64,000 nucleotides of DNA from Sphingomonas jatrophae (GTDB lineage: Bacteria; Pseudomonadota; Alphaproteobacteria; Sphingomonadales; Sphingomonadaceae). Made by a program: the position numbers and the translations under genes. Under the pieces are notes generated by a model. The model was not told the DNA's origin. It was given only the letters and a program-made list of their open reading frames with translations, and did not search any database. The stretch covers positions 806,001 to 870,000 of the forward strand of contig NZ_FOZG01000002.1 of NCBI RefSeq assembly GCF_900113315.1. Direction: 5' to 3'. This document shows positions 60,140 through 64,000 of this stretch, in pieces; position 1 is the first letter of the stretch; every line of letters begins with the position of its first letter.

Positions 60140-61975
60140 TCAGGTCTTGAGGTCGAACAGGCCTGCCAGCTGCTCCACCATCGTGCCGCCCAGCTGCTCG
60201 GCGTCCATTATCGTCACCGCGCGCGCATAATAACGCGTCACGTCATGGCCGATGCCGATGGCGACCAGCTCGACCGGTGAGCGGCCCTCGATCCAGGCGA
60301 TCACCTGGCGCAGATGCTTCTCCAGATAGCTGCCTGAGTTCACCGACAGCGTCGAATCGTCCACGGGCGCACCGTCGGAGATGACCATCAGCACCTTGCG
60401 GTCCTCAGCCCGTCCGATCAGCCGGTTGTGCGCCCACAGCAGCGCCTCGCCGTCGATATTCTCCTTCAGCAATCCCTCGCGCATCATCAGGCCGAGGTTG
60501 CGGCGCGCATGGCGCCACGGCTCGTCCGCACGCTTGTAGACGATGTGGCGCAGGTCGTTCAGCCGGCCGGGCGTCGGCGGGCGGCCGTCCGCCAGCCAGC
60601 GCTCGCGCGATTGGCCGCCCTTCCACGCACGCGTGGTGAAACCGAGGATCTCGGTCTTGACGCCGCACCGCTCCAGCGTGCGCGCGAGGATGTCCGCGCT
60701 GATCGCCGCGATCGAGATGGGCCGCCCGCGCATCGACCCTGAATTGTCGATCAGCAGCGTGACGATCGTGTCCTTGAACTCAGTATCGCGCTCCACCTTG
60801 TAGCTGAGCGACGAGCCGGGGCTGACGACCACGCGCGCCAGCCGCCCGGCATCGAGCAGCCCCTCTTCCTGATCGAAATCCCAGCTGCGCGACTGTTGCG
60901 CCATCAGCCGCCGCTGGAGCCGGTTGGCCAGCTTGGTGACGGCGCCTTGCAAGTGGACGAGCTGCTGGTCGAGATAGGCGCGCAGCCGGTTGAGCTCCTC
61001 GGGCTCGCACAGCTCGTTCGCCTCGATCACCTCGTCGAACACGGTGGTGAACGCCTTGTAGCCGAAATCGGGGGTAAGATCGGCCAGCGGCCGGTTGGGC
61101 CGCTGCGGCGCGGCGCCATTGTCCGAATCGTCATCCATGCCGCTTTCGGCATCGGACATCATCTCTTCGTCGAGGTCGCCCTGCTCGCCCTCGTCGCCCT
61201 CGTCCTCACCGGCCTCGGCGCGCATCTCCATCTGGCTGTCGCTGCCGCCCGACTCATTGTCGGTATCGTCTTCGCCGTCCTGTTCGGACTCGCCTTCCTC
61301 CTGCTCCTGCTCGCCTTCGGGCGCGTCGCCATCCTCGGGCGGCGTATCGGCCGCGGTCAGCTCCAGATCCTGCAGCAGCTTGGCCGAGAGCGCCGCGAAG
61401 GCGCGCTGATCGTCGATGGCGAGCGCCATCGCATCGAGATCGCCGCCCGCGCGCTCCTCGATCCAGTCGCGGACGAGGGCCAACGGCGCGGTGGCAGCCG
61501 CAGGCGGCGCGTCGCCGGTCAGTCGCTCGCGCAGGATCAGGCCGAGCGCGGAGGCGAGCGGCACCTCGTCGCGCGTGCGCGCCCGGGTCAGCGGGTCGGA
61601 GCGGAGCTTCTGCGTCAGGCTGGCGGTGAGGTTCGCGCGCACGCCCGCCATCGATCGCGCGCCGAGCGCCTCGACGCGTGCCTGCTCGATCGAGTCGAAC
61701 ACCGCGCGGGCCACCGCCTCGATCGGCTGCCCGCGGCCGTGGAGCGAGGCATCGTGGTGGCGCAGGCGCAGCGCCGCGCCGTCCGCCGCACCGCGCGCTT
61801 CGGCCACCTGCTCGGACGGCAGGTTGCGCGACGGCATCGGCACGCGCACCTGCTTGCCGAGCGCGCCGCCGCCATCCGCGCTGAAGGCAACCTCGACCTC
61901 GGGATCGCCCGAGACCGCGCGCGCCGTGCCGGCGAGGACCGCGCGGAACGCGTCCATGGGCGAATTATCCGCCAT
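60140..61975 (-). CDS. cobT: aerobic cobaltochelatase subunit CobT
   Basis: A 611-residue subunit of the aerobic cobaltochelatase that inserts cobalt into hydrogenobyrinic acid diamide. An N-terminal CobT domain is followed by a strongly acidic Glu/Asp/Ser region (about residues 215-290, [23 protein letters not shown]-type) and a C-terminal von Willebrand A domain with the MIDAS motif DNSGSMRG. Length fits. It forms a ring with CobS as the AAA-type motor while CobN holds the active site; CobN is not in the window. It begins 21 bp after cobS. Confidence 0.95.
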   Translation of the reverse strand: MADNSPMDAFRAVLAGTARAVSGDPEVEVAFSADGGGALGKQVRVPMPSRNLPSEQVAEARGAADGAALRLRHHDASLHGRGQPIEAVARAVFDSIEQARVEALGARSMAGVRANLTASLTQKLRSDPLTRARTRDEVPLASALGLILRERLTGDAPPAAATAPLALVRDWIEERAGGDLDAMALAIDDQRAFAALSAKLLQDLELTAADTPPEDGDAPEGEQEQEEGESEQDGEDDTDNESGGSDSQMEMRAEAGEDEGDEGEQGDLDEEMMSDAESGMDDDSDNGAAPQRPNRPLADLTPDFGYKAFTTVFDEVIEANELCEPEELNRLRAYLDQQLVHLQGAVTKLANRLQRRLMAQQSRSWDFDQEEGLLDAGRLARVVVSPGSSLSYKVERDTEFKDTIVTLLIDNSGSMRGRPISIAAISADILARTLERCGVKTEILGFTTRAWKGGQSRERWLADGRPPTPGRLNDLRHIVYKRADEPWRHARRNLGLMMREGLLKENIDGEALLWAHNRLIGRAEDRKVLMVISDGAPVDDSTLSVNSGSYLEKHLRQVIAWIEGRSPVELVAIGIGHDVTRYYARAVTIMDAEQLGGTMVEQLAGLFDLKT

Positions 61976-61996
61976 GACGAAGCCCTCCCCGTCCGG

Positions 61997-63001
61997 TCAC
62001 TTCCGGCCGACGACGCTTTCCGGCAGATCCTTGCCGAAGACGCGCTGATAATATTCGGCGACCAGCGACCGCTCCGCCTCGTCGCACTTGTTGAGGAAGG
62101 ACAGGCGGAAGGCCGTGCCGACATCGCCGAAGATCAGCGCATTCTGCGCCCAGCTGATCACGGTGCGCGGGCTCATCACGGTGGAGATATCGCCCGCGAC
62201 GAAGCCGCGGCGGGTGAGATCCGCCACCTTGACCATGTTGTCGACGACCTTCTTGCCGTCCGGCTTGTCATATTCGCCCGACTTGGCGAGCACGATCTGC
62301 GCCTCGACCGCGGCCGGCAGATAGTTGAGCGTGACGACCACGTTCCAGCGGTCCATCTGGCCCTGATTGATCTGCTGCGTGCCGTGGTAGAGCCCCGTCG
62401 TGTCGCCGAGGCCCACCGTGTTGGCGGTGGCGAACAGGCGGAACCACGGATTGGGCCGGATCACGCGATTCTGGTCGAGCAAGGTCAGCTTGCCCTCTGT
62501 CTCCAGCACGCGCTGGATGACGAACATCACGTCGGGGCGGCCGGCATCATATTCGTCGAACACGAGCGCGGTCGGCGTCTGCAGCGCCCAGGGCAGCAGG
62601 CCTTCGCGGAATTCGGTCACCTGCGCGCCGTCGCGCAGCACGATGGCGTCGCGGCCGATCAGGTCGATGCGGCTGATATGCGCGTCGAGGTTGATGCGGA
62701 TGCAGGGCCAGTTCAGCCGCGCGGCCACCTGCTCGATATGCGTCGACTTGCCGGTGCCGTGATAGCCCTGCACCATCACGCGGCGATTGTGGGCAAAGCC
62801 GGCGAGCACCGCCAGCGTCGTCTCCGGATCGAACACATAGGCCGGATCGAGATCGGGCACCCGCTCGTCCGCCTCGGAGAAGGCAGGCACCTCCAGATCT
62901 GAATCGATGCCGAACATGTCGCGCACCTTCACGCGCTTGTCGGGCGCGTCGAGCACGGGGGCGGCACGGCTGTCGGGCTGTGTGTTCGGCAGATCGGTCA
63001 T
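61997..63001 (-). CDS. cobS: aerobic cobaltochelatase subunit CobS
   Basis: A 334-residue AAA+ ATPase. Walker A is [10 protein letters not shown], Walker B is [10 protein letters not shown], and a sensor and arginine-finger region follow ([28 protein letters not shown]). [30 protein letters not shown] is the family N-terminus. With CobT it powers cobalt insertion in cobalamin synthesis, and the cofactor is needed by the MetH pair in this window. Starts with ATG at 63001. Confidence 0.96.
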   Translation of the reverse strand: MTDLPNTQPDSRAAPVLDAPDKRVKVRDMFGIDSDLEVPAFSEADERVPDLDPAYVFDPETTLAVLAGFAHNRRVMVQGYHGTGKSTHIEQVAARLNWPCIRINLDAHISRIDLIGRDAIVLRDGAQVTEFREGLLPWALQTPTALVFDEYDAGRPDVMFVIQRVLETEGKLTLLDQNRVIRPNPWFRLFATANTVGLGDTTGLYHGTQQINQGQMDRWNVVVTLNYLPAAVEAQIVLAKSGEYDKPDGKKVVDNMVKVADLTRRGFVAGDISTVMSPRTVISWAQNALIFGDVGTAFRLSFLNKCDEAERSLVAEYYQRVFGKDLPESVVGRK

Positions 63002-63058
63002 CGGGTCCAGGTCCAGGAGAGGCAGGGCGAGGATAACGCCGCAGGATCGGGCAAGTGC

Positions 63059-63763
63059 CTATTGAGCCGCAGCGCCCGGAGCAATGCCCGCCTTTTCCGG
63101 CAATGGGAACAGCTGCGCGAAGCGCGCGAGCAGCGGCGCATCCCCGTCCACCCGCACGCCCACGTCCTGCGCGGCGGCGCCCCCATAGACGATGGCGCCG
63201 ACCTGTTCGGGCGTGCCGGTGAGGCGCAAGCCCGCCGAAGCGCAATCGCCGCGAACGACGGCGATTGCGCCCTGCCCGATCGTCGCGACGAAGCGGTCCG
63301 CCGCGCCGAGATCGAAGCCGATCACCGCCTCCAGCCCCGCCGCCCGGCCCGCATCGAACATCGTGCGGAACGACATCATCAGCGACGCAGCGGACAGCGG
63401 CAGGGTCGGATCGTGATCGGGCGAGCGGACCGCCCAGCGGCCGAGCACCTTGATCGGCTCCTCCGCCTCATAGCCCCACGGCGTCAGTTCGTAGACCGCG
63501 ACATTGGCGGGGGACGGCAGCAGCCGCCGCACGAGCAGCCCCGCCTGCTCCAGCCCGACCAGCCGCTGCGTCAGCACGTTGGCGCTGATCCCCGGCAGGG
63601 CGCGGCGCAGCTCGGAAAATCGGCGCGCGCCGAACATCAGCTCGCGCAGGATCAGCAGCGACCAGCGCTCACCCACCAGCTCGAGCGCATGGGCGGTGCC
63701 GCAGGCGTCATCATACCAGCGCGAGCGCCCGGCAGCTACGTCAGTTAGTTTTTGGGACTTCAT
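63059..63763 (-). CDS. HxlR-family regulator with C-terminal extension
   Basis: A 234-residue transcription factor. The HxlR winged helix fills residues 15-115 (CGTAHALELVGERWSLLILRELMFGARRFSELRRALPGISANVLTQRLVGLEQAGLL is the family core). An extra C-terminal domain of about 110 residues resembles the extension found in larger HxlR proteins and may bind a ligand. It is divergent from the VOC gene across about 70 bp, so it probably controls it. Confidence 0.9.
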   Translation of the reverse strand: MKSQKLTDVAAGRSRWYDDACGTAHALELVGERWSLLILRELMFGARRFSELRRALPGISANVLTQRLVGLEQAGLLVRRLLPSPANVAVYELTPWGYEAEEPIKVLGRWAVRSPDHDPTLPLSAASLMMSFRTMFDAGRAAGLEAVIGFDLGAADRFVATIGQGAIAVVRGDCASAGLRLTGTPEQVGAIVYGGAAAQDVGVRVDGDAPLLARFAQLFPLPEKAGIAPGAAAQ

Positions 63764-63764
63764 G

Positions 63765-63779
63765 GTTGCTTTAGGTAAC
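63765..63779. promoter_or_regulatory. imperfect inverted repeat between HxlR and VOC genes
   Basis: GTTGC-N5-GTAAC, an inverted repeat with one mismatch, lies immediately upstream of the HxlR start and 55 bp before the VOC start. It is a candidate operator, but weak. Confidence 0.35.
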
Positions 63780-63834
63780 TATCGCAGGCACAAGCTTCAA
63801 GGGACGATTCGCCGGATCAAGGGAGCGGACTGCC

Positions 63835-64000
63835 ATGGCGAGGATGATTTTCGTGAACCTGCCCGTCAGCGACGTGGCCCGCGCCGTCGCCTTCTATAGC
63901 GCCATCGGCGCAACGGAGGACGACAGGTATCGCGAAGGGGATGCGGGCGCGGCGGTCCGCTTTTCCGACACGATCTACTTCATGCTGCTCAGCCACGCGC
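63835..64000 (+). CDS. VOC-family protein, partial (3' end beyond the window)
   Basis: The first 55 residues of a vicinal-oxygen-chelate protein: MARMIFVNLPVSDVARAVAFYSAIGA is the standard first beta-alpha unit (the Asp-Val-x-Arg-x-Val-x-Phe-Tyr pattern), followed by FSDTIYFMLLS. The reading frame continues past 64000. These proteins include glyoxalase-like and PhnB-like members; the specific function cannot be told. Divergent from the HxlR regulator, a common arrangement. Confidence 0.85.
   Translation, partial: MARMIFVNLPVSDVARAVAFYSAIGATEDDRYREGDAGAAVRFSDTIYFMLLSHA

Overview
The window is high-GC chromosomal DNA, almost certainly from an alphaproteobacterium of the Sphingomonadales (Sphingomonas or a close relative). 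Indicators are CtrA and MipZ, a split cobalamin-dependent methionine synthase, CobS/CobT cobaltochelatase, a PhoK-type alkaline phosphatase, exosortase-A-associated glycan genes, EcfG-like promoter motifs and many short intergenic palindromes. Coding density is high, and no rRNA, CRISPR array, insertion sequence or prophage was recognised. The assignment rests on gene content read by eye, not on a database search.

Layout. 1-10.7 kb: partial alpha/beta hydrolase, CsgG-like protein with an SH3 domain, a small amidohydrolase/lipoprotein/kinase operon, a GFA protein, pyruvate dehydrogenase E2 and E3 flanking a small membrane protein, a universal stress protein, an M28 peptidase and an RcnB-like protein. 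10.7-13.2 kb: fRMsr, ArfB and an RluA-type pseudouridine synthase, divergent from ctrA. 13.4-21.3 kb: a GT-C-like membrane protein, then the four-gene Anbu operon (circularly permuted ATP-grasp, alpha-E, transglutaminase-like, Anbu), convergent with an MHYT-PAS-GGDEF-EAL protein. 21.3-31.5 kb: bpt, threonine ammonia-lyase, a dehydrogenase/amidohydrolase pair, DsbD-like protein plus redoxin, PhoK-like phosphatase and a beta-helix protein. 31.5-32.2 kb is gene-poor.

32.2-37.9 kb is a methionine/SAM-cycle operon: ArsR-methyltransferase regulator, metF, metH part 1 and metH part 2, led by a perfect 16-bp palindrome. 38.0-42.7 kb holds mlaA with a lipoprotein, and the opposing operon alr-mlaE-mlaF-peroxiredoxin. 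42.7-50 kb: GNAT protein, tRNA-Leu(CAA), small membrane proteins, YifB, and exosortase-A-associated glycosyltransferase and ligase genes with an unannotated 32-residue membrane microprotein. 49.5-58.4 kb: stress-type genes (DJ-1/PfpI, topoisomerase IB, YqaE), MscS, phosphomannomutase, mipZ coupled to a membrane J-domain protein, panC, tadA and rpmB. 58.5-64 kb: phytase-like esterase, glycine-zipper protein, cobT-cobS, an HxlR regulator and a partial VOC protein.

The points most worth following up are these: the transglutaminase of the Anbu operon has Gly where the catalytic Cys should be; a set of CtrA-box-like sites lies at ctrA itself and in front of several envelope/signalling genes; the SAM-cycle operon has a clear operator candidate; a 27-bp palindromic repeat family includes a pair placed between the two halves of methionine synthase; and a strong hairpin covers the ribosome-binding site of an unknown gene at 52.8 kb.
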